NCBI GenBank assembly: GCA_047974325.1
Contig: JBKECE010000084.1
Coordinates: 1-28,876, forward strand
Direction: 5' to 3'
Source: QVMP01 sp047974325
GTDB taxonomy: Bacteria > Bacteroidota > Bacteroidia > Bacteroidales > Dysgonomonadaceae
DNA length: 28,876 nt
Shown here: positions 1-7,121 of the stretch, piece after piece
Numbering within the stretch: position 1 is the first letter of the stretch
Layout: each line of letters starts with the position of its first letter
Made by a program: the position numbers and the translations under genes
Notes under the pieces: generated by a model
Told to the model about the DNA's origin: nothing
Seen by the model: only the letters and a program-made list of their open reading frames with translations
The model's database searches: none

Positions 1-764
1 CCACCGTTGACACTATTATTTTCGGGATAATGCAATTTTTCGAGTGTCGCTGTAGATGTTCCACTAACAGTAAACCCTACTATTGGTCCCTGAACAAAAT
101 TCCACAAAAGATGCAGTCCTATGGCAAACCACAAATTACGAGTATAGATATAAGCCGAGCCGAGCAATATACCTGCCAGAAAAAGATTAAACATCGGCAA
201 CAGAGCTGTATTCGGATTGAACAAGTGAGCCAGAGAAAAAAGCAAAGAAGAGAGAAGAAGTGCTGCATGACGGTTCATACAATCCATTAAATTGCCAAGG
301 ATAAATCCGCGTGAAACCATTTCTTCTAGGACAGAAACACAAGCAAACAACATTAAAGACCAAAGAAGATCGGAAATATTGACGCTAACACTTTCCACTG
401 CAATCTGATCAACTGATGTGAGAATTAAAAATCCTGCGATCATGATCAGGCAACCTATTGCAGAACCTATTAGCAGATCGGGCAACCGTTTGCGGAAAGA
501 AAAGCCTAACGAAATAAAACTCTTATGATTCACATATCGCCGAAAAACATAAACAGTGAGAAATGAACCGATAAGCGATGCCAAATATATAATCGCATTT
601 TGTTTTGGGGTGAGAATCTCTGTATTTAAAAAATCTGCACCTGCAAGAAAAGCTCCTGAAAGTTGAAGTATACCCGTGACACACAGCCATGCCACAATGA
701 ATAATACAATGATGGCTAAAGTATGTATTACTTGTTTTTGTTTGTTGTTTTCCACTATTTCCAT
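1..764 (-). CDS. CPBP-family intramembrane protease (CAAX protease-like), partial, C-terminus beyond left edge
   Basis: I translated this frame by hand; it is open from the ATG at 764 to the window edge (254 codons) with no stop. It is very hydrophobic with several membrane segments. It carries the three family signatures in order: EEMVSRG (E147, E148, R152; the EExxxR glutamates), a histidine in FSLAHLF near residue 183, and HLLWNF near residue 230. These residues form the metal or catalytic site of the CPBP/Abi family (Rce1-like), which in bacteria includes bacteriocin-immunity and regulatory proteases; the substrate here is unknown. The start lies 13 bases after the stop of the PNGase F-like gene on the same strand, so the two are probably co-transcribed. 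The family call is firm; the role is not known. Confidence 0.9.
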   Translation of the reverse strand, partial: MEIVENNKQKQVIHTLAIIVLFIVAWLCVTGILQLSGAFLAGADFLNTEILTPKQNAIIYLASLIGSFLTVYVFRRYVNHKSFISLGFSFRKRLPDLLIGSAIGCLIMIAGFLILTSVDQIAVESVSVNISDLLWSLMLFACVSVLEEMVSRGFILGNLMDCMNRHAALLLSSLLFSLAHLFNPNTALLPMFNLFLAGILLGSAYIYTRNLWFAIGLHLLWNFVQGPIVGFTVSGTSTATLEKLHYPENNSVNG

Positions 765-777
765 CGAAAAGATAAAA

Positions 778-2142
778 TTATAATTTTATTATCTTCTGAG
801 TTTTGACAGACCCATCGATGAAAACGATCCTTGCTGTGTAGATCCCGTCTGATAGTTTAGATACATCTATAACAGAACCTTGATTTCTGACAGACAAAGC
901 TCCTGACAGGTCAAAAACAGAGACTTGTTTCACTTGTTTATTACTATTGATCTCAAAACTTGCTTTCACGGGATTCGGATAAATCTGCACATAATCCACA
1001 TTGCGACCAGACGACACTTCAATGCCCGAAATTTTTCCGCTTGTCGTTCCTATCAGATACAACGATAACGGAAAATTACCTTGTGCTCCATTAAAAATTG
1101 CTTCCGGCACGGAAATGGTAAAATTATGATCTCCCGCTGCCAATTCGCCTAAATGAATGATCCTGTTATCTATAACATCACCCGGACACCAATTACTGAA
1201 AGATTGCCACGCAGCATCACTTTTTGGACTTGTACCATATATACCATTTGACTGGGTATTATATTTACGGAACGGTTCACAACTTGTTCTTCCGGGTTTA
1301 TAAATCAAGACCGTATCATTGTCGAAAGTCACATAATGCATTCGCCGATTATATTCCTCTCCTCCACTATTTGCACCATGATTGGAAGTGATCAAAACAA
1401 ATTGTGCATCTGACAAATTTTTATCAACTTTGAATGATGCACTTCTTATAGTTTTACCTATCTCTGTAGTTGCATCTGCTGAATAATTGTTGAAATTAGC
1501 CTGCATAAACAAAGGAATCAAGACATTATTATCACTCACGTCTACAGTATTGGCTGTCACAAATTCAACTGAACCGTAAAAAACATCACTACGTCCTCCG
1601 CAACCGGAAACCTGAGTGTTCGCAGCATAGGGAACTCCAAATATATCGAGCTCTATCCATAGATCATATTGTTCGAGCAGATATTTATCTTTGAAGATAT
1701 GGCTTAGATAGTCGACCCGGAAAGTATAAGGTACAGTTTTAGGATTAATGTTCTTGTTCATAAATGGTGTAATAAAACGCCCCAATTCGATACGCGAAAC
1801 ACTATCTGGGTTGTAAATTTCTTGTCCTTTGGGCACGAGAGCCAGATTCACATTACCTATACGATCATAGTTGTCACAAGCCGCTTCGACAAGAATATTC
1901 ATAACAATAGAATCTCCAAAATGCGCCAATTGTTCAGTTGAGAGTCTTGTTGTGCAAAGGCTCGTTTTAAGTCTTACAACACCTTCCGGTGCAGGCTCGA
2001 TTGATTCGGCAAGTTTTTCTAATGTATTGTATCCGTCATAAAACAAAACATTGTCGATGACTTTTATCGATGTTTGAGACACTGCTGCCTCAGAATAAAA
2101 TAGAGTTATTACAAATAATAAAAAAGATATAGATTTTGTCAT
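778..2142 (-). CDS. Secreted PNGase F-like peptide-N4-(N-acetyl-glucosaminyl)asparagine amidase with T9SS tail
   Basis: 454 residues from the ATG at 2142, which begins a clean signal peptide ending near AAVSQ; a GTG seven codons upstream is possible but less likely. The two-domain PNGase F fold is indicated by CDNYDRIGNV, ELGRFITPF, EEYNRRMHYV and NWCPGDVIDNR, which match the corresponding blocks of Elizabethkingia PNGase F. By that alignment the catalytic D60, E118 and E206 correspond to D93, E164 and E263, all present. The enzyme would release N-glycans from glycoproteins by hydrolysing the GlcNAc-Asn amide. The last ~70 residues (YPNPV to KIIKL) are a type A T9SS sorting domain, so it should be exported and processed or anchored at the surface. 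Two disulfide-type Cys clusters are visible. The downstream partner is a CPBP membrane protease. Alternative: a diverged paralogue acting on another amide-linked glycan. Confidence 0.82.
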   Translation of the reverse strand: MTKSISFLLFVITLFYSEAAVSQTSIKVIDNVLFYDGYNTLEKLAESIEPAPEGVVRLKTSLCTTRLSTEQLAHFGDSIVMNILVEAACDNYDRIGNVNLALVPKGQEIYNPDSVSRIELGRFITPFMNKNINPKTVPYTFRVDYLSHIFKDKYLLEQYDLWIELDIFGVPYAANTQVSGCGGRSDVFYGSVEFVTANTVDVSDNNVLIPLFMQANFNNYSADATTEIGKTIRSASFKVDKNLSDAQFVLITSNHGANSGGEEYNRRMHYVTFDNDTVLIYKPGRTSCEPFRKYNTQSNGIYGTSPKSDAAWQSFSNWCPGDVIDNRIIHLGELAAGDHNFTISVPEAIFNGAQGNFPLSLYLIGTTSGKISGIEVSSGRNVDYVQIYPNPVKASFEINSNKQVKQVSVFDLSGALSVRNQGSVIDVSKLSDGIYTARIVFIDGSVKTQKIIKL

Positions 2143-2180
2143 AAAAAAAACTTTTTGAATCACAATATATTATTATAATG

Positions 2181-2206
2181 CAAATATAACACTTTTACAA
2201 GAGCAA
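2181..2206 (-). promoter_or_regulatory. Candidate promoter of the PNGase F-like gene
   Basis: On the minus strand TATATTTG (2188-2181) is an exact match to the Bacteroidota -7 element TAnnTTTG, about 40 bases before the ATG at 2142. A TTG lies 15 bases further upstream (2206-2204), somewhat closer than the usual -33 position. Confidence 0.5.
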
Positions 2207-2263
2207 TCCTCTTCAAAAGCATATTATAGCACTAATATGTTCAATATAAAATACCTTCTTCAG

Positions 2264-2296
2264 AGTTGTATACTACAACTTTTATAAATAATTTTG
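2264..2296 (+). promoter_or_regulatory. Promoter with overlapping palindromic operator-like site
   Basis: TTG at 2266-2268 and TAATTTTG at 2289-2296 are separated by exactly 20 bases, a textbook Bacteroidota -33/-7 pair, 26 bases before the ATG at 2323. A perfect inverted repeat, AGTTGTA-TAC-TACAACT (2264-2280), covers the -33 element. A repressor dimer bound there would block the promoter; no regulator gene is adjacent. Confidence 0.6.
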
Positions 2297-2322
2297 AATG
2301 CTAAAAAAATAGATAATATTCA

Positions 2323-2733
2323 ATGCAAGAACCAATTGTTACATATCGTCAGGCTTCGATACTTAAAGAGTTAGGTTTCGATCTAAAGACAAAACATTAC
2401 TATAACATTCTGGATGAGACACTATATCTGGCCGAGAATGAAGAGATGCTGCCCAGTGATTTTAATGCAACCGACATATATATTTCAGCACCAAGCATAT
2501 CACTAACTCTGGCATGGCTGAGAATAGAACAAAAAATGGCGTGTGGTGTGTTTCCAGCCGCCAGTGAGAACAAAAAAAACACTATCGGATACAATTGGCG
2601 GTATTACATGAAAGATGAAGACGATTTTTCGGTTTGTTATGAAAGTAACACATTGAACCCTTTTCCAAATTACCAACTAGCAGAATCTGATCTATTAAGT
2701 AAGGTTCTGGAGAGTCTTACTAAAAGAAATTAG
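2323..2733 (+). CDS. Small cytosolic protein of unknown function
   Basis: 136 residues with no signal peptide or membrane segment. The N-terminus (YRQASILKELGFD) followed by a block about residue 50-70 (ISAPSISLTLAWLRIEQ) recalls a widespread group of uncharacterised Bacteroidales proteins with a xxALKExGFD start and a SAPT-xxxxxWFRE middle, often seen in accessory or phage-derived regions. I cannot name a function. It has its own promoter with a palindrome over the -33 element, so it is probably a regulated single-gene unit. It converges with the leftward gene ending at 2778, and no clear terminator lies in the 44 bases between them. Confidence 0.7.
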   Translation: MQEPIVTYRQASILKELGFDLKTKHYYNILDETLYLAENEEMLPSDFNATDIYISAPSISLTLAWLRIEQKMACGVFPAASENKKNTIGYNWRYYMKDEDDFSVCYESNTLNPFPNYQLAESDLLSKVLESLTKRN

Positions 2734-2777
2734 AAAAGAAACGTGCGCGCTGCCTTATCATTTTCTGGAAAGTTGCC

Positions 2778-3290
2778 TTATCTCACAACAGGCGGAGGCG
2801 TTTGCAATATATTGAATTGTTCGTTGCGAAGTAATGTGTACAATCCTTGTGTTGTTGCTTTTGTTCCCAATTCCAATACAAGGATACCTGTTTCTATATT
2901 TATGTAGTATCTTCCGTTCGCATCGTTTTCTATTGCAAACCATTGTAACAGTCCTGATTTCATAAAATCAGTTCCCTCCCAGGATAAATGGACTGTGCGC
3001 AGGTCAAATTCTAATCTTTGGTTTTTATATCCTTCTATTATTATTTTTCCATTCAGTATATAAAGAATACCACTTGCCTGAAAACCTTTAAATTTGATCA
3101 GTCGGTATTGATACTTTGCACTGTTAATCCTTACCGGAGCTTTAATCGTAGCATCTCCATGTATATTCTTAAAGAGCTTGTTCCGCTTTGCCTTCCGACT
3201 ATAGTATGCTCCTAAAACGATAACCAATACCAATGCTATAGGAAGAAAGCACAATAGTATGATCAAGACACATATGAAAGCATCATTCAT
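2778..3290 (-). CDS. Membrane-anchored protein of unknown function
   Basis: 170 residues. One N-terminal membrane segment spans about residues 5-28 (ICVLIILLCFLPIALVLVIV), followed by a basic stretch (YYSRKAKRNK) that should stay cytoplasmic. The remaining ~130 residues are soluble, beta-rich, with no motif I recognise; the end is proline-rich (QTPPPVVR). The gene starts 21 bases after the stop of the upstream lipoprotein gene on the same strand, so the two are likely one operon. The order of topology and lack of conserved polar residues give no enzyme hint. Coding is supported by length, clean start and tight spacing, not by homology. Confidence 0.7.
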   Translation of the reverse strand: MNDAFICVLIILLCFLPIALVLVIVLGAYYSRKAKRNKLFKNIHGDATIKAPVRINSAKYQYRLIKFKGFQASGILYILNGKIIIEGYKNQRLEFDLRTVHLSWEGTDFMKSGLLQWFAIENDANGRYYINIETGILVLELGTKATTQGLYTLLRNEQFNILQTPPPVVR

Positions 3291-3311
3291 CGGCTATAGA
3301 TTATGTCGTGG

Positions 3312-4103
3312 TTATAAATCTTTTGATGTGATGTTGATCTGAAAAAGATATTTATTATCCGCATCATTATATAAATATTTCAATGTTGCACCATATTTGA
3401 GCAGAGAGACAAACAGCTCTTGTCCTTTCAGAGCAGACACCATAATTTTTTTTCTTGAATCAACAAAAGCGGTGGTATCGGATAAGTTTGCGACAGGCGA
3501 ACCCTGTGTGCAAATATATGAATATTGCATAATGAGTCCCGGCAATGTTTTCACCTCCATCAACTGAACACCTCCATCAAGTATCATCGGAATATGTGGT
3601 TTAGTTTCTTCCACAATTTTATCCATCTGAGCGACGGCTTCTTCATCTGTCTTCAATTCAATTGTGACAATCCCGGGTTTAGCCATAGGCTGATCATAAT
3701 CTTGTGGAGTTATCGTGATTTCAGTCACTTTTTGTCCATCCTTGTCTTTGTATGAATATATAACTGTGATGCCAAATTCTTTTATTCCTGCAAAAAATGG
3801 TTGGTTTTGCAGATCATAAATTAAGATCGGTTTAGATTCTTTTTCAAAGTAACTCGCATCCAATGACTTCGAATTTATTCCAGATGTGGTCAGATTTATT
3901 TTTAGTGTTTTATTTGGGAGCACTTCCATATTTTCGAGTCTGGTGAGCACATCAATTTGTTGTGGGCATTTTTTATTTTGCTCATCGACCATTACTTCCA
4001 TAAACTTCTGCACAGCAGTGTCTTTTTTGCACTGAACCATGAGTGCCGCAGTTCCCAATATGAGAGTAAAGATGATCAGCTTTCTCGAAAGATTATTTTT
4101 CAT
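3312..4103 (-). CDS. Lipoprotein of unknown function
   Basis: 263 residues from the ATG at 4103. This start gives a lipoprotein signal ending in the lipobox LMVQC (Cys25), while a longer reading from 4172 would bury the signal and overlap the candidate promoter. After the lipid anchor comes KKDTAVQKFMEVMVDEQNK, then two similar-looking halves: each has a stretch around a three-residue S/D-Y turn, about residues 40-135 and 165-263 (compare YSYKDKDG with YLYNDADN, both near the end of a half). The region may be an internal duplication. I do not recognise a family. It is the first gene of a probable two-gene unit with the membrane-anchored protein that follows. Confidence 0.75.
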   Translation of the reverse strand: MKNNLSRKLIIFTLILGTAALMVQCKKDTAVQKFMEVMVDEQNKKCPQQIDVLTRLENMEVLPNKTLKINLTTSGINSKSLDASYFEKESKPILIYDLQNQPFFAGIKEFGITVIYSYKDKDGQKVTEITITPQDYDQPMAKPGIVTIELKTDEEAVAQMDKIVEETKPHIPMILDGGVQLMEVKTLPGLIMQYSYICTQGSPVANLSDTTAFVDSRKKIMVSALKGQELFVSLLKYGATLKYLYNDADNKYLFQINITSKDL

Positions 4104-4133
4104 AGCAATTGTTGGTTTTGAATTTGTGTCTGA

Positions 4134-4141
4134 CAAAGATA
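4134..4141 (-). promoter_or_regulatory. Candidate -7 element for the lipoprotein gene
   Basis: TATCTTTG on the minus strand matches TAnnTTTG exactly and would start transcription about 24 bases before the ATG at 4103, favouring that start. A second exact match, TATATTTG, lies at 4177-4170. Confidence 0.5.
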
Positions 4142-4175
4142 TATAAAAAACAGATATACGGAAAAGTTTCAAATA

Positions 4176-4207
4176 TAATAAAAAACGCCCATTTTATTTG
4201 GGCGTTT
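4176..4207 (-). terminator. Rho-independent terminator after the ferritin-like gene
   Basis: Nine-base-pair stem AAACGCCCA/TGGGCGTTT (4183-4191 with 4199-4207) and a seven-base loop. Read on the minus strand it is followed by a T run (TTTTTTATTAT), 57 bases after the stop at 4264. A weaker T run on the other side could make it work in both directions. Confidence 0.85.
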
Positions 4208-4263
4208 CCTTTTAATTCTTCCAATTTATTAGACGAATCAATAATTCTAAAGTACAAAGGACT

Positions 4264-4671
4264 TTATTGAAGTCTGATAAGCCTATATCGAAGCTGTTGT
4301 ATAGCTTCCACATAGTCATCTATGATGGCCTGAGTGAATGCTTCTGTAAACAGTTCGCGACCTTGTTCTGCATATGCATAGAAGTCTGTTGCATGAGCAA
4401 CAATATCTTCCGGTCTTTCTGTTTCGGGGATCACTATATCCAGATCACCAAACAATGCATAAGAAGTCTCTACCAATCTGTCAGTGTTATCCAACAAATC
4501 ACCAATAGCCTGATCTAATGCTATGTGTTGTGAATAGCTGCTTTTACCTGTAACATGCCAGTGATATAACTTAAGGCTTGAATTGAATGCGAATAGTTTT
4601 CCTAAATATTCACCGACTTCAGCACTTGCTGATTTAACTTTTGATTTTGACTTCACTTCTGATTTGCTCAT
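4264..4671 (-). CDS. Short ferritin-like (Dps/DUF5856-type) protein
   Basis: 135 residues, cytosolic. A basic N-terminal tail (MSKSEVKSKSKVKSAS) precedes an all-helical body. The first helix carries LKLYHWHVTG and the second SQHIALDQAIGDLLDNTDRL, the pattern of Dps helices A and B, where an H-W-x-V histidine and a downstream H...D/E set bind iron at the dimer interface. It is shorter than classical Dps (about 155-170 residues). I believe it belongs to the Bacteroidota family called DUF5856, but could not search for it. Dps proteins store iron, detoxify peroxide and sometimes bind DNA through a lysine-rich tail; those roles here are inference. It is transcribed alone, with a strong terminator behind it. 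Confidence 0.75.
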   Translation of the reverse strand: MSKSEVKSKSKVKSASAEVGEYLGKLFAFNSSLKLYHWHVTGKSSYSQHIALDQAIGDLLDNTDRLVETSYALFGDLDIVIPETERPEDIVAHATDFYAYAEQGRELFTEAFTQAIIDDYVEAIQQLRYRLIRLQ

Positions 4672-4840
4672 AATTTTTTAGTTTTAATTTATTATTTATA
4701 TTGTTTTGTGTTGTTGAGTCCTATTATCTAATTGAACAAATTAAAACACCAATTTGTTTACTATACAACTTTACAAATAGCTATAAAAAAACTAAAATAA
4801 AAAAAGTCTGTCTTCTCTGGTAAATTTACAAACAAAAAAA

Positions 4841-4871
4841 TTGAATCAGCAAGCGATCATATTTAATTTTG
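4841..4871 (+). promoter_or_regulatory. Promoter of the outer-membrane protein gene
   Basis: TTG at 4841-4843 and TAATTTTG at 4864-4871 have a 20-base spacer, the expected Bacteroidota -33/-7 geometry. The ATG at 4925 lies about 50 bases downstream. Because the element lies inside a possible longer reading frame starting at 4841, it argues for the 4925 start. Confidence 0.6.
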
Positions 4872-4924
4872 TTTCTATATTTACCACAAATCTTGACATA
4901 AATCTTAACATAAACAATTCCCAA

Positions 4925-6007
4925 ATGAGAAAAAAATTAATGTTCGCTATCTATTGTGTGCTAGCCATAAATGCCTATTCACAAGATACAATCAAAGTTC
5001 AACCAGTTCAAACCCCTGAGGTTGTGGCAGTCCCTGCCGAAAAAACAACCGATACCGCTGCACCTGTAACACAGATCATTCAATTGCCTGATAATAGTGC
5101 GGCAAATGCGAATGTATTGAATTCTATGGATTCTTTGAAAACAAAACTAGACGTATTGAAATCCTTAAACGAAGGAGGGAGCAAAGACGGCATCATCATT
5201 GTTGGAAACAATGTTATTGTCGGCAATAATAATACGATCTATGTAGTAAATGAACGCGCCCAACTAAAAGATGTGATGAAACGAAAGAAGAAAGAATCCG
5301 AAAAACCTTTCAGCAACCGATTCATGGATCATTTCAGCATCAGTCTCAAAGCATCAACAATGGGTCCAGGTGTGGAGATTGCGACTTCTCTGTCAAAAAA
5401 TTTCACCCTGCGTGCAGGTTATAGCTACATGGACTACACCACTAACAGTTTCAAAATTAAAACAGACGATGAAAATATCAGAAACGCTGTTGTCGGCAAC
5501 TTTGATCCCAAATATAAAACGGAAGCAGATTTGAAGTTTAATAATGGAAATGCAATGGTAGACTTCTATCCGATGGCTTCGGGAGTGTTTCACATCACAG
5601 CAGGAGCATATTTCGGAAGTGCAAGAGTGAAGTCGGTCGGTGCTTTGGTTGATGCAAACGGCAACAAAGTATCATTCAACGATCCTTCCAACCCGCCAAG
5701 TGTAAATTTGGATGACTATGCGCTCACCGTCAATTCCGATGCAACTCTGAATTTTGAAATGGAAATGGGCAACGTCATCAAACCCTATGTAGGCATAGGA
5801 TTGGGAAGAACAATACCCAGAAGCAATTTTGGAATAGCTTTTGAACTCGGTGTTTTATATCAAGGTGATTATGTTATCAAACAAAATGGCAAAGAACTGG
5901 AGCAAAAGAATAACCTTCACGAGAGTTTTAAAAATGCAGGCGATTATACGAAATGGATGAAATATTATCCAATTGCAAACCTGCAACTTATATACAGATT
6001 CAAATAA
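4925..6007 (+). CDS. Outer-membrane beta-barrel protein, function unknown
   Basis: 360 residues from the ATG at 4925, which starts a normal signal peptide (cleavage near NAYSQ, residue 20). A threonine/proline/valine-rich linker follows (about 21-60), then a region with repeated VGNN units (VGNNVIVGNNNTIYVV, about 95-115), a basic stretch (MKRKKKESEK) and from about residue 135 a barrel of alternating strands ending in LQLIYRFK, with the final aromatic residue expected of outer-membrane proteins. It resembles the generic 8-stranded OmpW/OmpA-like barrels (PF13505-type) of Bacteroidota. The N-terminal part may be a periplasmic extension. It is a single-gene unit with its own promoter and terminator; the substrate, if any, is unknown. 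Confidence 0.8.
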   Translation: MRKKLMFAIYCVLAINAYSQDTIKVQPVQTPEVVAVPAEKTTDTAAPVTQIIQLPDNSAANANVLNSMDSLKTKLDVLKSLNEGGSKDGIIIVGNNVIVGNNNTIYVVNERAQLKDVMKRKKKESEKPFSNRFMDHFSISLKASTMGPGVEIATSLSKNFTLRAGYSYMDYTTNSFKIKTDDENIRNAVVGNFDPKYKTEADLKFNNGNAMVDFYPMASGVFHITAGAYFGSARVKSVGALVDANGNKVSFNDPSNPPSVNLDDYALTVNSDATLNFEMEMGNVIKPYVGIGLGRTIPRSNFGIAFELGVLYQGDYVIKQNGKELEQKNNLHESFKNAGDYTKWMKYYPIANLQLIYRFK

Positions 6008-6040
6008 AAAAGAAAAAGTATCTTAATGCTAAAAAGAGAA

Positions 6041-6082
6041 ACAGGAGGCTATGATAAAAACCATAAGCCTCCTGTGTTTTTT
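6041..6082 (+). terminator. Rho-independent terminator after the outer-membrane protein gene
   Basis: Ten-base-pair stem ACAGGAGGCT/AGCCTCCTGT (6041-6050 with 6066-6075), extendable inward by ATG/CAT with one bulge, followed by GTTTTTT. It lies 33 bases after the stop at 6007. Confidence 0.9.
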
Positions 6083-6109
6083 ATAAGATATACTGCTGTT
6101 TAAGACAGT

Positions 6110-7024
6110 TTATTCTCTCACCAATGGCAGTGTAGAACAACGAAGCAATCCTCCCATTTTAGAGATTTCATAATATGGTATTGTTTCTACCATGATGCCC
6201 CATTCATCTTGAAGATGATTATTGAGACGGGTAAAACGTTCTTCACTGACAACAATTGATGGAGATATGGAGAAAATATTTGAATTCATGAAATACATTT
6301 CCTCTCTCGTGATCTCAAACATATTATCTTTTCCAAACAAATCTACCAACATCTCATATTCTTTCACATTGCGAAATCCATCCTTAAAAATTATTGCTTT
6401 ACCATTGCCAACAGGCATGAAAGTGCAATCCAGATGCAAAATGCCTTGTCGCGGATCAGTATCGTTTTTCACCAGTTCAAGTGGCATAAACTGCTTGTTT
6501 GGATACAACTCACGCAAAAAATCGATTGCATACTTGTTCGTCCGTGCAGTTTTAAAGTGTGGATAATCAGGTTCTGTATACGTCCCCACAAAAACTATAT
6601 CATTAAATAACACAATGTCTCCTCCTTCGACATGCACTTTTTCTGGAAGATTGTATATTTTATTAAATGCAATCTGGCTATATATCGGTGCATACGCTTC
6701 CTGTTCATCGGCACGATCAGGAATTATGTTCGACGTGATTATCTTATCATCGATTACAAAAGCTACATCACGTGCAAAAACCTGATTGCAATTCGGCAAG
6801 ATGAACGGACGCAGCACTTCTACATTGTGCTTGCGAAGTACATTTTCGAGACAGAGCATTTCGTTCACCACGTCTTCTTCGTGCGGATAAGTTCCGTTTT
6901 TTACGTGCTCATACGATTTTGCATCATAAGTTTCCTCCAGAGTTGGTTGTTTTCCTATGGAATAAGGCTGCCCAATAACAACGGTTTTGAGTGTCGATAT
7001 TTCGTTCTGTACATTCAATATCAT
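6110..7024 (-). CDS. Arginine deiminase / amidinotransferase-superfamily hydrolase
   Basis: 304 residues, cytosolic. The guanidine-modifying enzyme fold is indicated by the full catalytic set in order: RD (R85, D86), VEGGD (E133, D136), LHLD (H197, D199) and the nucleophile Cys296 in LLRCSTLPLVRE at the extreme C-terminus. Enzymes of this group hydrolyse or transfer the guanidino or ureido group of arginine, citrulline or methylated arginines through a thiouronium intermediate on the Cys. Length fits the DDAH/FN0238-like branch rather than true ArcA (~410 residues). The substrate cannot be decided from sequence. I chose the ATG at 7024 because the conserved region begins there and a TATCTTTG promoter element lies just upstream; an ATG at 7078 is in frame. 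It is not obviously linked to the pectin locus. Confidence 0.85.
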   Translation of the reverse strand: MILNVQNEISTLKTVVIGQPYSIGKQPTLEETYDAKSYEHVKNGTYPHEEDVVNEMLCLENVLRKHNVEVLRPFILPNCNQVFARDVAFVIDDKIITSNIIPDRADEQEAYAPIYSQIAFNKIYNLPEKVHVEGGDIVLFNDIVFVGTYTEPDYPHFKTARTNKYAIDFLRELYPNKQFMPLELVKNDTDPRQGILHLDCTFMPVGNGKAIIFKDGFRNVKEYEMLVDLFGKDNMFEITREEMYFMNSNIFSISPSIVVSEERFTRLNNHLQDEWGIMVETIPYYEISKMGGLLRCSTLPLVRE

Positions 7025-7041
7025 ACGGTTTGTTTTTGTGG

Positions 7042-7049
7042 CAAAGATA
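7042..7049 (-). promoter_or_regulatory. Candidate -7 element for the amidinotransferase-fold gene
   Basis: TATCTTTG on the minus strand matches TAnnTTTG exactly, 17 bases before the ATG at 7024. The leader would be very short, about 10 bases. No convincing TTG is seen 20 bases upstream. Confidence 0.45.
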
Positions 7050-7121
7050 TAGGTTTCGTTCCATAAAAGGGGTATCAAGCCTTTTAAAATATTTATTTTC
7101 TGAGAAGGCTTTTTTCGTGAT

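Noticed and set aside
30..290. An 86-codon open frame on the plus strand at the left edge.
   Set aside because: It is antisense to the CPBP protease, whose motifs are present on the minus strand.
4762..4772. AGTTGTATA on the minus strand, similar to one arm of the palindrome at 2264.
   Set aside because: It is a short half-site only, with no inverted partner; probably chance.
5392..5401. GTCAAAAAAT, the same as the candidate HTCS half-site.
   Set aside because: It is a single copy inside the outer-membrane protein coding region with no partner 22 bases away; expected by chance in AT-rich DNA.
7077..7111. Hairpin AAGCCTT/AAGGCTT followed by a T run on the plus strand.
   Set aside because: Genes on both sides are read leftward; in that direction the T run precedes the stem, so it cannot serve as their terminator, and the loop is over 20 bases.
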